Positions 38,768 to 47,732 of a DNA stretch of 64,000 nt are shown piece by piece. Under the pieces are notes generated by a model. The model worked only from the letters and a program-made list of their open reading frames with translations. It was not told the DNA's origin and did not search any database. The DNA comes from a bacterium (GTDB taxonomy: Bacteria > Patescibacteriota > Gracilibacteria > UBA4473): NCBI GenBank assembly GCA_009995455.1, contig JAACPJ010000002.1, positions 276,942-340,941 on the forward strand. The letters run 5' to 3'. Made by a program: the position numbers and the translations under genes. Within the stretch, counting starts at the first letter, position 1, and each line of letters starts with the position of its first letter.

Positions 38768-41700
38768 GCTTTAGCTTTCTTGGCTTTATCCAGCTTAACC
38801 TCTTTTTTCTCTTTCTTTTCAGGAATGAGCCATTTAATGGTTGCCAGTAGATCTTGATACCAAGTTATCGGTAAAGACTGCAAATCCAGTTTTAAGCCGG
38901 TGGCGGTAATCACCCAACCTTGTTTTGAATTTTTTAAGAGTCCAAAGATTTGATCGGGATTAAAGCCTTTGCCCATGCGCAGCATAATTTGCTGAGATTT
39001 ATGGGATACTTTTGAAATTCGAACCCCGCTTAAATGAGCGGCTTTAAGCGCCATTTTCAACCGAATCACCTTGCACAGATTTTCTACTTGCGGAGGTAAG
39101 TCACCGTAATCATCGCGTAAATCTTTTTTGATATCTTCTAAATGAGTCGCGTTTTCGGCCGAGGCGAGTTCTTGATAAACCTGAATTTTTTCGTCGGCGT
39201 TTGGAATATAACTCGGCGGAATATAGGCCGCTAAAGGAATTTCAACGGTTACATTCTCCTCTTCTTCTGGGGCTGAAATCTCGCCCGATTTAATTTCGGC
39301 CATAGTTTTATTAAGCATCCGCACAAAGTGGCTGACTCCGGCGTCTTTCATCGCTCCTGCTTGGTTAGCTCCTAAAATTTCTCCGGCTCCACGAATTTCT
39401 AAATCTTTCATCGCAATTTGGAAGCCAGCCCCAAGTTCAGAGGCCTCAACAATGGCTCGTAATCTTTTTCGGGCATCAACTTCTAGCTTTTGACCGTGGT
39501 ATAAGAAGTAAGCATAAGCTTGAGTTCGGCCACGACCAACACGTCCTCGCAATTGGTATAACTGTGAGAGTCCAAATTTTTCAGCCCGGTTTACAAACAG
39601 CGTATTAGCGTTCGGCAGATCAATCCCGTTCTCAATAATAGTAGAAGCAATTAGAACGTCGGCCTCTCCGTCTTTAAATTTTTTGATTCGTTCTTCCAGA
39701 TCGTGCGGATTTAATTGGCCATGCGCCACAATAAAACGCGCTTCCGGAATTAAACTCCGCAATTGCTCGGCCTGAGATTCAATCGTCCGTACTTCGTTGT
39801 GTAAAAAGTAAACCTGACCTCCACGAGCCAGCTCTTTCTGAATGCTTTCGCGAATCAGATTTAAATTATATTTTCGAACTTCAGTTACTACCGGCAAACG
39901 TCCAGGTGGTGGGGTGGTAATAGTTGAAACGTCTTTCAGCTTGTTAAGTCCCATGTGCAGCGTTCGCGGAATCGGGGTCGCGGTAAGCGTCAGAATATCA
40001 ACATTGGTTCTAAAACCTTTCAGCTTTTCTTTCTGCTTAACTCCAAACCGTTGTTCTTCATCAATAATGAGCAAACCAAGATCTTTAAATTTTACATCCT
40101 CCGACAGCAAACGATGGGTTCCAATTACAATATCAACCAGTCCGAATTCTAAATCTTTTAATATTTTCTTTTGCTCCGCTTGGGTTTGAAACCGTGACAT
40201 AAGCTCTATTCGGACACCGTATTCTTTGCCCGCTACTCGCTTTAAAAAGCCTTGATAATGCTGTTCGGCTAAAATTGTAATTGGAGCCAGAATAGCGCAC
40301 TGCATGCCGCTTCTAAAAGCCTTGAAAGCCGCTCTCATCGCAATTTCTGTTTTTCCAAACCCAACGTCTCCACACACTAATCGATCCATTGGCTTTTGGC
40401 GCTCCATGTCTATCCGAACCGCTTCCCATGATTGATGTTGACCAGGCGTCAACTCGTAAGGAAAAGAGGCGTTAAAATTATTCATCATATCGTCATCGGC
40501 CCCAAACTGTTTCCCTTTAGCCAGTTCACGCTGGGCATAAATTTTCAAAAGTTCACCCGCAATTTTTTCAGTCTCGGCTTTAATTTTACGCTGCAAAGTT
40601 TGCCATTCCGCGCCCCCCAGCTTGGTGAGTTTTGGATCTTCATCTCCTACGTATTTTGAAACTTTTTCCGCTGACTCTACCGGTACAAACAAACGGTCAC
40701 TACCAGCGTATTTAAGTTTTAAATACTCACGCGCACTTTCATTAATTTCTCGGTGCACCATACCTTCAAACACGGCAATTCCATGATCTAAATGCACGAC
40801 ATAATCCCCGGCTTTCAAAGAGTTTATCAGATCAAAATTCATGCCTGAAATCGCTTTTTTAGCCCGAGAGCTACGCTTAAACTGAAAAATTTCACGATCG
40901 GTTAACAGCAGCATTTTGCGTTCGTTGTTCTGAAACGAATGCGGTACAAACCCGTGTTTATCGGTGTTAATAATATTAACGGTTGATTGCGCGATCTCAG
41001 TGATATCTTCGGTAAACATCAACTCATTCTCACGGCAAATCCCAACCACTTCATCAAATTTCTTCGTTAAAATAACAATATTAAAATCACGTCGTAAACG
41101 TTCTTTCACGTCCACAATAAAATCGGGAATGGTGTAAAATGGTAAAACTGAAAAGAAATTTAGGTGAAAGAATTTTTCATCGTTTTCTGGAAAGGTGGTG
41201 AAACGGATTTTTGGGAAACTGCCTGTTGGGCAAATAGCTTTATCTAAATCATCGGATACAAATAACGTATCATCTCCTTGATTGAGCCAATCAATAATTG
41301 TGCCGTTCAAATCTTTATTTTCAAACTCAACGGGGCTGATGGCTAAAGTTTTCAAAGCCTTGCCAATGGCTTTGGCTTTTAAAGGATCCCAACCTTCAAT
41401 TTTTTCAATTTCATCCCCAAACAACTCAACTCGATACGCTTGGTTTTCGTTTAAAGGGTAAATAAATAAATTTTCGCCCGTTCTTAAAAACTGCCCTGGC
41501 TGCAGTTGTTTGTCTTCTGCCGGACTGTAACCCATGCGCTCAAGGCGCTCAAAGACTTCATAAATTTTAATACTTTTCCCGCTGTGCAAATGCACCGTAA
41601 GCCCGGCTAAGTCTTTAACGGTTGGTAGTTTTTGTTTTAAAAATTCAGCCAAATCTTCAAATAAAAACAACGTTGGCGTTGGCGTATTTAAGTGATTCAC

Positions 41701-41985
41701 TAACTCATAAAAATGCCGAAAGGTGAATTTAGCGGGTATGGTAAACACTTGGTCGCCAAACCAGAGTTCAGTACAAGGCCGCAATTGATCGGCCTTTTCA
41801 TCTTCTGTACCCCAGAATATATTTTGAAAAGGGGTCGCATTTAAAATCTCTGCCAACAAATAACTTTTGGCCGTGGTGTTCCCCACATTCACTAACGTTA
41901 GATTTTTGTGTTCCTCCAAATGCTTAAGCTCTTCAGCTAAAGAAAGTTTAAACGGCAGCTGGTTCATCGTCTTAGCGATATTCAT
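38764..41985 (-). CDS. mfd: Transcription-repair coupling factor
   Basis: Mfd removes RNA polymerase stalled at DNA damage and recruits nucleotide excision repair. In order: the UvrB-homology region (about 1-340), the RNA-polymerase interaction (CarD-like) domain (GDYVVHLDHGIAVFEGMVHR, about 415-475), the helicase motors with VCGDVGFGKTEIAMRAA, IDEEQRFG and TATPIPRTLHMG, and the C-terminal TRCF domain. The longer frame from 42015 begins inside a hairpin, so Met at 41985 is preferred, giving 1073 residues, somewhat shorter than usual. The tail is Lys-rich. It converges on the 38411 gene. Confidence 0.95.
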   Translation of the reverse strand: MNIAKTMNQLPFKLSLAEELKHLEEHKNLTLVNVGNTTAKSYLLAEILNATPFQNIFWGTEDEKADQLRPCTELWFGDQVFTIPAKFTFRHFYELVNHLNTPTPTLFLFEDLAEFLKQKLPTVKDLAGLTVHLHSGKSIKIYEVFERLERMGYSPAEDKQLQPGQFLRTGENLFIYPLNENQAYRVELFGDEIEKIEGWDPLKAKAIGKALKTLAISPVEFENKDLNGTIIDWLNQGDDTLFVSDDLDKAICPTGSFPKIRFTTFPENDEKFFHLNFFSVLPFYTIPDFIVDVKERLRRDFNIVILTKKFDEVVGICRENELMFTEDITEIAQSTVNIINTDKHGFVPHSFQNNERKMLLLTDREIFQFKRSSRAKKAISGMNFDLINSLKAGDYVVHLDHGIAVFEGMVHREINESAREYLKLKYAGSDRLFVPVESAEKVSKYVGDEDPKLTKLGGAEWQTLQRKIKAETEKIAGELLKIYAQRELAKGKQFGADDDMMNNFNASFPYELTPGQHQSWEAVRIDMERQKPMDRLVCGDVGFGKTEIAMRAAFKAFRSGMQCAILAPITILAEQHYQGFLKRVAGKEYGVRIELMSRFQTQAEQKKILKDLEFGLVDIVIGTHRLLSEDVKFKDLGLLIIDEEQRFGVKQKEKLKGFRTNVDILTLTATPIPRTLHMGLNKLKDVSTITTPPPGRLPVVTEVRKYNLNLIRESIQKELARGGQVYFLHNEVRTIESQAEQLRSLIPEARFIVAHGQLNPHDLEERIKKFKDGEADVLIASTIIENGIDLPNANTLFVNRAEKFGLSQLYQLRGRVGRGRTQAYAYFLYHGQKLEVDARKRLRAIVEASELGAGFQIAMKDLEIRGAGEILGANQAGAMKDAGVSHFVRMLNKTMAEIKSGEISAPEEEENVTVEIPLAAYIPPSYIPNADEKIQVYQELASAENATHLEDIKKDLRDDYGDLPPQVENLCKVIRLKMALKAAHLSGVRISKVSHKSQQIMLRMGKGFNPDQIFGLLKNSKQGWVITATGLKLDLQSLPITWYQDLLATIKWLIPEKKEKKEVKLDKAKKAKA

Positions 41986-41997
41986 ACAACAAAAACT

Positions 41998-42040
41998 GAA
42001 GCCGTCGGGCTTCATTCAGAATAAAAGGCCTCAACGGCCA
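41998..42040 (-). other. Two hairpins just upstream of mfd
   Basis: On the minus strand, GGCC-GTTGA-GGCC followed by TTTTATT, then GAAGCC-CGAC-GGCTTC followed by AGTTTTTG, ending about 12 bases before the mfd ATG. They could terminate the upstream transcript or attenuate mfd; no leader ORF stands out. Confidence 0.4.
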
Positions 42041-42140
42041 ATAGGCGAACACGAGAAAAATCTAAACATAGGTTTCGCTGAAGTGGTTGTAAGCAAAAAA
42101 TAGTCTTTGGCAAGATAAAGATATATTCAGGCCTCAGTTT

Positions 42141-42581
42141 TTAACTAATTCTGATTTTAATTTGACCACCATCAGTCTCATCAAATTTACGTGTAAATGA
42201 TGCACGTTGTAAAATTTCTTTTTGGCTAAAAATATAAGCTTTTACTTCATTCACACATTTTAAACAATTCCACGTAATGTCTTTTGTGTTGAATCTAAAA
42301 ACTTTAATGCCCTGCATCTTCAACGTATCATCTCTTAATTTATCCTCAACTTGACGATTTTTATGCGAACTATCGTCGCACTCAATCGCCACTTTTATGG
42401 CTCCAGTTTCGTCTTCATAATAAAAATCTACGTGGAAACTCTTAATATCACCATTGTAGTTGTAATATTTAAACTCTCTTTGCCAATCGAGAGCTAATTG
42501 ATTGCCATTGGCTGTAAAGAAAAACACCCACTCAATTTTTTCTAATTTTGATAAAAGCTCGCTGACTTTGTTTTTTTGCAT
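42141..42581 (-). CDS. DUF559/DUF2726-like small nuclease-fold protein
   Basis: The 146 residues resemble the PD-(D/E)xK-type small proteins annotated as DUF559 or DUF2726. The core reads SFHVDFYYED, then VAIECDDSSHKNRQVEDKLR, then the strand KVFRFNTKDI. The Asp, Glu-x-Asp and a following His-Lys match the family site in order. The substrate and role are unknown, and no partner methylase is adjacent, so I do not call a restriction system. A -10 TAAAAT lies six bases before the ATG, predicting a leaderless mRNA. Confidence 0.6.
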   Translation of the reverse strand: MQKNKVSELLSKLEKIEWVFFFTANGNQLALDWQREFKYYNYNGDIKSFHVDFYYEDETGAIKVAIECDDSSHKNRQVEDKLRDDTLKMQGIKVFRFNTKDITWNCLKCVNEVKAYIFSQKEILQRASFTRKFDETDGGQIKIRIS

Positions 42582-42626
42582 TATTATATTTTAACACAAA
42601 AATAAAAAAATACAATCCCTTGGTGT

Positions 42627-43730
42627 TTACACCTTCAAAGGCATAATCAAATGCACAAAGTCTTGATGTTTAATGCGTTTGAAAACCGCTGGGTTCATTT
42701 TCCCCTCGACTTCAATCATAATTTTGTCGTCGCCGGTTAGGGCGCCTAACACATCAAGAACGTAATCGGCATTAAGAGCGATAACATTGGTCGCTCCATC
42801 AATTTTAACGTCGATGGTCGTTTTTTCTTCACCGATTTGAGTCGCGTCTGTTGAAACGCTCATCGTGCCATCGTTTAAGAATTCCAACTTCATGTGTTGG
42901 TTATTCTCCTTAGCGAAGATAGAAACTCGTCGCACCGCTAAAGCCAATTCTTCACGGCTTACTTCAATAGTCGTTTGGTGAGATTTTGGGAGGATTTGTT
43001 CGTACGGAGGGAATTGCCCTTCGATCAATCGAGAAACAAGTTCGGTGTTCCCTACCGCGAACATCACTTGGTTCTCAGCGACAGTAATAACGATTTTATC
43101 TTGGCCGTTCATCAATCGATCGGCTTCTAAGAAAGCGCGCACTGGTACCACACAACTTACGTCGCCTACTTCTTTCTCTAAAGTAATTTTTTTCTCAGAT
43201 AACCGGTAAGAATCAGTCGCTACAATTTTTAACTCTTTGCCTTTAGCCACTAAAAACACCCCGGCCAAAATTGGTCGAGAGGCATTTTCTTGGGCCGCGA
43301 AGGCTACTTGATGCACCGCGTCGCGAAACTGATCGCCAGTGAGAACGAGTCTAGTACCACCTTCTACCCGAGAAACTTGAGGGAATTCATCCGCAGAGAT
43401 ACCTTTAATCTTTGTTTTTGAAGTTTTAGAATTTAATTCTAAAGCCGTTCCGTCCGCGATTTTAAGTTCAATGTCTTCACTTTTCCCCAGTAAAGAAGTG
43501 TACGACGTTAAAATTTTAGCTGGAACCGTAATTGATCCTTCGTTTTTAATATCCGCTTCAATTGCGTTTGAAATAGAGATTTCCAGATTTGTGGCCGCAA
43601 AGTGCAATTTTTTGCCTTCGGCTTTAATCAAAATATTACCTAAAACGGGCAGGGTGTTTTGACCAGAAACCGCTCGAGAAACGGTTTTTAAGCTCTCTAA
43701 AAGTTCGGACTGAGGAATAACTACTTTCAT
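42627..43730 (-). CDS. dnaN: DNA polymerase III beta sliding clamp
   Basis: This ring-shaped clamp holds the polymerase on DNA. The 367 residues follow the three-domain pattern of the family, with GNILIKAEGKKLHFAATNLEI near the N-terminus, GVFLVAKGKELKIVATDSYRL in the middle and the C-terminal IMPLKV. It is of normal length. dnaA and recF are not adjacent, so this is not the classic origin cluster. The promoter TTGTAG, 17 bases, TAGAAT ends nine bases before the ATG. In function it pairs with holA at the start of the window. Confidence 0.96.
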   Translation of the reverse strand: MKVVIPQSELLESLKTVSRAVSGQNTLPVLGNILIKAEGKKLHFAATNLEISISNAIEADIKNEGSITVPAKILTSYTSLLGKSEDIELKIADGTALELNSKTSKTKIKGISADEFPQVSRVEGGTRLVLTGDQFRDAVHQVAFAAQENASRPILAGVFLVAKGKELKIVATDSYRLSEKKITLEKEVGDVSCVVPVRAFLEADRLMNGQDKIVITVAENQVMFAVGNTELVSRLIEGQFPPYEQILPKSHQTTIEVSREELALAVRRVSIFAKENNQHMKLEFLNDGTMSVSTDATQIGEEKTTIDVKIDGATNVIALNADYVLDVLGALTGDDKIMIEVEGKMNPAVFKRIKHQDFVHLIMPLKV

Positions 43731-43864
43731 GTTGTTAAAATTCTACACTTATAAAAACAGCGCTACAAAATAATTCGATACTTTTTTATAATGGGGGCAT
43801 TTTATATTTTCATAAAAATGCTGATTAAGCTATATACGATCTAGGTTTGAAGGTCAGATTTACT

Positions 43865-43892
43865 TTGACGAATAAAACTTTCGACTTACACT
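43865..43892 (+). promoter_or_regulatory. Possible promoter of the CNNM-family gene
   Basis: TTGACG (43865-43870), 16 bases, TACACT (43887-43892). It would yield a leader of about 80 bases that holds the uORF at 43920. Confidence 0.5.
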
Positions 43893-43919
43893 CTTTCGGT
43901 AAGAACTTAACTTATTTCA

Positions 43920-43979
43920 ATGATCGACGAACCCGACCAGCCTCCCCAGACAATTTTATTTTTTCACCCCTCTAAATAA
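43920..43979 (+). CDS. Possible upstream ORF of the CNNM-family gene
   Basis: A 19-codon ORF reads MIDEPDQPPQTILFFHPSK and its TAA stop overlaps the next ATG as TAATG. The acidic, proline-containing N-terminus resembles the Mg2+-sensing MgtL type of leader peptide. Translation is unproven. Confidence 0.35.
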   Translation: MIDEPDQPPQTILFFHPSK

Positions 43980-45292
43980 TGACCGGTGAATTTTTACTAC
44001 TTTTGGTGCTGCTGTTGCTTTCTGGCTTTTTTTCTGGAGCCGAGATTGCCTTGTTTAGCATGGGGCCAGAAAAAATTTCTGCCCTAAAAAAACAAACCCA
44101 TAAAAAGAAAGATCGGCAAAGAGTTATCCGTTTAGAAGGGTTAAAGGCCGATCCACAAAAACTACTGGTTACTATTTTAATTGGTAATAACGTAGTGAAC
44201 GTTTCGTCTTCAGCTTTAGCCACCGTTATGGCTACTAGCTTTGCCGAAACCTCTGGCCTTGGTATTAATCAGGCCATTGTTATTGGGATTGTGACTGGAG
44301 TTATGACTTTTCTGCTTTTGCTGTTTGGAGAAATAACCCCCAAAAGCTTGGCTCATAAACACGCCGTTAAATTTTCACTTTGGGTGACTCCGTTTCTGAG
44401 CGTCATGCAAATTGTGTTAAGCCCGATTGTGATTCCGCTTTCAAAATTTGTTAAACAGGTGTCTGGGAATGAAGAAACCAAACATGGTTTAACCGAAGAT
44501 GAACTTAAAGCCGCTTTAGAACTTTCACAACTGGAGGGAAAAATTGATATCGACGAAAAAGAATGGGTCGAAAAGATTTTAGAGTTTGGGGAACACACGG
44601 TGGAAAATGTAATGACACCGCGTTCTAAGATTTTTGCGTTTGAAGACGCCATGGATATCGAAGAGGCTTTAACTGAAATTCGTGAAGAAAAATTTTCAAG
44701 AATTCCAGTTTATCACGAAGAACTTGAACAAATTACTGGAATCTTAACGATCCACGGCATTATAGAAAAAATTTCAGAACCAGAATTTTCAAAGCTTAAA
44801 GTCGCCAACATGCGTCTTAACAAGCCCTACAAAATTCCAGTGACGATGAAAATTGATAAACTTTTAAACGAGTTTCAAACCGAACAAACCCACATGGCTT
44901 TAGTATATGATGAACATGGAGGATTAGTTGGACTGATCACCCTAGAAGACGTTCTTGAAGAAATCTTTGGAGAAATTCATGATGAACAAGACGAGGAAAG
45001 ACTGCAGATTCGACAGAGCGGCAAATCCACTTTTACGGCTAGCAGTGAAACCGAACTCGAACAACTTGAAGACTTTGTGAAAGAAAAACTAAATGGTGAC
45101 ACGCCTGAGTTCTGGCCGTGGGAATTAGAAGACGAAAACAAATCGATTGGCTTATTTATTTTAGAAAAGCTGGAGAAATTCCCAGAAGCAGGTGAAGTGA
45201 TTGAACTAAAAAGCCGCGATGCCAAATTCAAGTTTGTAATCACGGCTTGTGAAGACGATCGAATTTTGGAGGTAGATTTTAGTATCTTATAA
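43979..45292 (+). CDS. CNNM/CorC (HlyC) family membrane protein, probable Mg2+ transport
   Basis: Members have an N-terminal CNNM (DUF21) membrane domain, a pair of CBS domains and a C-terminal CorC-HlyC domain, and are linked to Mg2+ or Co2+ export or Na+/Mg2+ exchange. Here the membrane domain covers about residues 1-185 (LLLLSGFFSGAEIALFS at the start is the family signature). The CBS pair follows (ENVMTPRSKIFAFED and FSRIPVYHE, then HMALVYDEHGGLVGLITLED), and the CorC_HlyC domain ends the 437 residues. It is monocistronic as far as seen. A short proline-acidic uORF precedes it. Confidence 0.92.
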   Translation: MTGEFLLLLVLLLLSGFFSGAEIALFSMGPEKISALKKQTHKKKDRQRVIRLEGLKADPQKLLVTILIGNNVVNVSSSALATVMATSFAETSGLGINQAIVIGIVTGVMTFLLLLFGEITPKSLAHKHAVKFSLWVTPFLSVMQIVLSPIVIPLSKFVKQVSGNEETKHGLTEDELKAALELSQLEGKIDIDEKEWVEKILEFGEHTVENVMTPRSKIFAFEDAMDIEEALTEIREEKFSRIPVYHEELEQITGILTIHGIIEKISEPEFSKLKVANMRLNKPYKIPVTMKIDKLLNEFQTEQTHMALVYDEHGGLVGLITLEDVLEEIFGEIHDEQDEERLQIRQSGKSTFTASSETELEQLEDFVKEKLNGDTPEFWPWELEDENKSIGLFILEKLEKFPEAGEVIELKSRDAKFKFVITACEDDRILEVDFSIL

Positions 45293-45294
45293 AT

Positions 45295-45594
45295 CTAGAG
45301 CCCTCGTTTCCAGAGTTCTGAAACGCCTGTAGCAGAACATGAAAAATCTATTTCTGGGTAGGCTAAAGCTAAATCCTGTGCCGAAACGATAATTTCAATT
45401 TTCTTTTTAAAACTGGAAACCCTATCTGCTAAAGGGCTTATGAATATTTTTTCACAGCCCTTAATCACACTTCCCCGAGAACTAAGCCAATACCAATCGC
45501 CCTCAAAATCAGTTTCTATAGGGTAAACCTGTGCGTCATCACAGGCCAAAACAGTCTCTATAGTCGTTCGAAGTTCAAGCCCTTTTATGGTCAT
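45295..45594 (-). CDS. Small unknown protein
   Basis: I do not recognise this gene. From the ATG at 45594 the product has 99 residues, mostly soluble and mixed alpha/beta, with three cysteines. An upstream TTG at 45645 would add a 17-residue hydrophobic segment resembling a signal peptide, but that part is AT-rich and overlaps the previous gene, so the shorter form is preferred. It lies downstream of the 45638 gene on the same strand and converges on the CNNM gene. Confidence 0.45.
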   Translation of the reverse strand: MTIKGLELRTTIETVLACDDAQVYPIETDFEGDWYWLSSRGSVIKGCEKIFISPLADRVSSFKKKIEIIVSAQDLALAYPEIDFSCSATGVSELWKRGL

Positions 45595-45637
45595 AGATAA
45601 CGATAAATTACTTAATATTAATAAAATATTTATTAAA

Positions 45638-46228
45638 TTAAGCAAATAAACCTTTTTGGTAGCGCTGTAAAATCTTCTTTAACTGCTCATCAGAAAACTC
45701 ATCGAGCTTTAAAGTCTGCAGAAATTGGTGTAAAAAAATCACCGAATACCGTGACAAGCCTTTCACAAATTCTTCTTTCTCTCGCAGTTCTTTTAAACGA
45801 CTGGTTTTAGAAGTATGATCGGCGGCGTAAATAAACGTCCACCAATACGAAACCTTATTTTCGGCTTCGGCTGGCAGACCAGCGGCTGAAATATCGGCTC
45901 GTTGTTTAATATCTTTTTCAAAAGCCATGTAACAAACCTGGCCGGCTTGGTTATTGACAATCGAAAGAAAGGCTAAAATGGTTAAACTGGGCACTTCGTG
46001 ATCAATCATAAAAATCACAAAATTCAACTGTTGCGGGCTTAAGTCTTGAATCAGCTTGGCTAAATGTTCATCAAAATCATGAGCCGCGGCTTCATCCTTT
46101 TTAATCTGTTGCACTTTAGCGGTTGCGGCCGCAATTCGGGCCTGAATCTGTTCACTCGACTCCCCTGCCTCTTCCGAGACATTGCCCATCATCAATCCAT
46201 CTAAGCCGTCTGGTGCGTTTTCAGCCAT
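45638..46228 (-). CDS. Unknown helical protein
   Basis: I do not recognise this gene. From ATG 46228 the product has 196 residues. An upstream TTG at 46264 would add 12. It is helical, with an N-terminal charged part including ESSEQIQARIAAATAKVQQI and a middle hydrophobic segment (LSPQQLNFVIFMIDHEVPS) that could be a buried core rather than a membrane helix. The C-terminus is rich in Leu, Lys and Gln. A promoter TTGCCA, 16 bases, CACACT ends eight bases before the 46228 ATG, supporting that start. Confidence 0.5.
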   Translation of the reverse strand: MAENAPDGLDGLMMGNVSEEAGESSEQIQARIAAATAKVQQIKKDEAAAHDFDEHLAKLIQDLSPQQLNFVIFMIDHEVPSLTILAFLSIVNNQAGQVCYMAFEKDIKQRADISAAGLPAEAENKVSYWWTFIYAADHTSKTSRLKELREKEEFVKGLSRYSVIFLHQFLQTLKLDEFSDEQLKKILQRYQKGLFA

Positions 46229-46337
46229 CAAGTGGTAGTGTGCCAAATTGATTGTTTTTGGCAATCAAAACACAAGCCATACTTGACCCTGCCAGGGTTT
46301 TACTTACGATCGGCGGTGATTTAGACCTTGAGCCTGC

Positions 46338-46802
46338 ATGCACACTAAAATTTTAACCTTTCAGACCAAAGAATTTTTTCAGATTGAAAACATTACTTCG
46401 TTAGTAGAAGATTTTTTGAAAGAGATTAAAGCCACGTCAGGACTGGTAAACGTATATGTTCAGCATACGACGGTCGCGATAAAAATTAATGAAGACGAAG
46501 CCGGATTTTTCGCCGATATCAAACGGGTTTTAAGTGAAGAAATTTGTCCGCCAAGTGATGCTGGTTACCAACACAACGATTTAGAATCTCGTGACCCAAA
46601 AACACTCTGTCCTATTTCAAAGGAAGAATGTTTAAATGGTCATTCACACGTTTCACAAATGCTGATTGGAACGGCGTCTGAAACAATTCCAGTCGTAAAT
46701 GGCGAAATGCAACTGGGCCGTTGGCAGCAAATTTTAATGATCGAACTCGATCACGCCCGAGAAAGAAACGTAATGCTTAGTTTTTTAGGCGAAACTTCGT
46801 AA
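46338..46802 (+). CDS. yjbQ: YjbQ / UPF0047 family protein
   Basis: The family fold is a trimeric beta barrel; the common annotation is secondary thiamine-phosphate synthase, from complementation in Escherichia coli. The 154 residues carry the signature YVQHTTVAIKINED, then SHVSQMLIGTASETIPVVNG and LGRWQQILMIELDHARER, with the conserved His residues present. A Cys/His-containing insert (NDLESRDPKTLCPISKEECL) lies in the middle. It precedes ispH by nine bases, so it may be co-transcribed with the MEP operon. Its role in this organism is uncertain. Confidence 0.88.
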   Translation: MHTKILTFQTKEFFQIENITSLVEDFLKEIKATSGLVNVYVQHTTVAIKINEDEAGFFADIKRVLSEEICPPSDAGYQHNDLESRDPKTLCPISKEECLNGHSHVSQMLIGTASETIPVVNGEMQLGRWQQILMIELDHARERNVMLSFLGETS

Positions 46803-46811
46803 CCTAAAGGC

Positions 46812-47732
46812 ATGATAGAAACGTTGTACTTGGCTCAACCTCGTGGATTTTGCGCTGGTGTTGAACGAGCCATTGCCATTGTTGATTTAGCTTTGAAAAA
46901 ATATGATCGCCCCGTTTGGGTGAATCATGAGATTGTCCATAACCGAAGTGTGGTTGAATCTTTTCGCAGTCGGGGCGTTATTTTCTCTGATGACGTGGAG
47001 GCCATTCCAGAAGACGCTGTTTTTATTTTATCGGCTCACGGTACGGCGCCTGGGTTTAGAAAAAAAGTCGAAGCCAGGGGCATTCAAATTATTGATGCGA
47101 CTTGTCCGCTCGTCACCAAAGTTCATTGGGAAGCCCAAAAATTTCACACCGATGGCTATAAAATTTTTTACATTGGCCAAGCCGAGCACCAAGAATCAAT
47201 TGGAGTAATGGATGTCGCGCCGATGACCTTGATTGAAAATGAAGCCGACATTTTAGACTTAGATTTTGATGAAACCGAAAAAATAGTGGTGCTCAGTCAA
47301 ACAACCCTCTCGGTAGACGACACAAAACGACTATCAGACTTACTTAAATACAAAATTCCACACCTGCGCGAACCCGGTGATTTATGTTATGCCACACAAA
47401 ACCGCCAAGATGCAGTCAAAGTGTTAAGCCAAACCTGTGATTACATTATTGTGATTGGATCTGAAAATTCTTCAAACTCAAACAAAATGGTGGTAACGGC
47501 CAATAAAAACGGCGTTGATTCGCAGCTTTTTGATACGGCCGAAGAAATTCCGAACAATATTTTTGATCACAAATCAGTCGGTTTAACTTCTGGGGCTTCA
47601 GTGCCAGACAGTTTAGTGATGCCGGTTATTGAAAAAGCCAAAGCCATAAACCCCAATCTTAAAGTTGAAATTGTACTCACTAAAGACGAGTCAGGCTTGT
47701 CTTTCCCCTTACCCTTAGAATTAAGAACATGA
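46812..47732 (+). CDS. ispH: 4-hydroxy-3-methylbut-2-enyl diphosphate reductase
   Basis: This iron-sulfur enzyme makes IPP and DMAPP in the last MEP step. The three cluster cysteines are in PRGFCAGVERAIAI, DATCPLVTKVHWEA and the region DLCYATQNRQDAV, and the substrate-binding Ser-rich and Glu motifs (GSENSSNSNKMV and TSGASVPDSLV) are present. The 306 residues are normal. The TGA stop overlaps the ispG ATG by four bases (ATGA), which shows TGA is a stop here and suggests coupled translation. Confidence 0.96.
   Translation: MIETLYLAQPRGFCAGVERAIAIVDLALKKYDRPVWVNHEIVHNRSVVESFRSRGVIFSDDVEAIPEDAVFILSAHGTAPGFRKKVEARGIQIIDATCPLVTKVHWEAQKFHTDGYKIFYIGQAEHQESIGVMDVAPMTLIENEADILDLDFDETEKIVVLSQTTLSVDDTKRLSDLLKYKIPHLREPGDLCYATQNRQDAVKVLSQTCDYIIVIGSENSSNSNKMVVTANKNGVDSQLFDTAEEIPNNIFDHKSVGLTSGASVPDSLVMPVIEKAKAINPNLKVEIVLTKDESGLSFPLPLELRT

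Noticed and set aside
41986..42015. Longer mfd start at 42015
   Set aside because: The first ATG lies in a terminator-like hairpin; the Met at 41985 is the better start.
42141..42581. Restriction-modification system
   Set aside because: Only a nuclease-fold protein is present, with no methylase or specificity subunit nearby.
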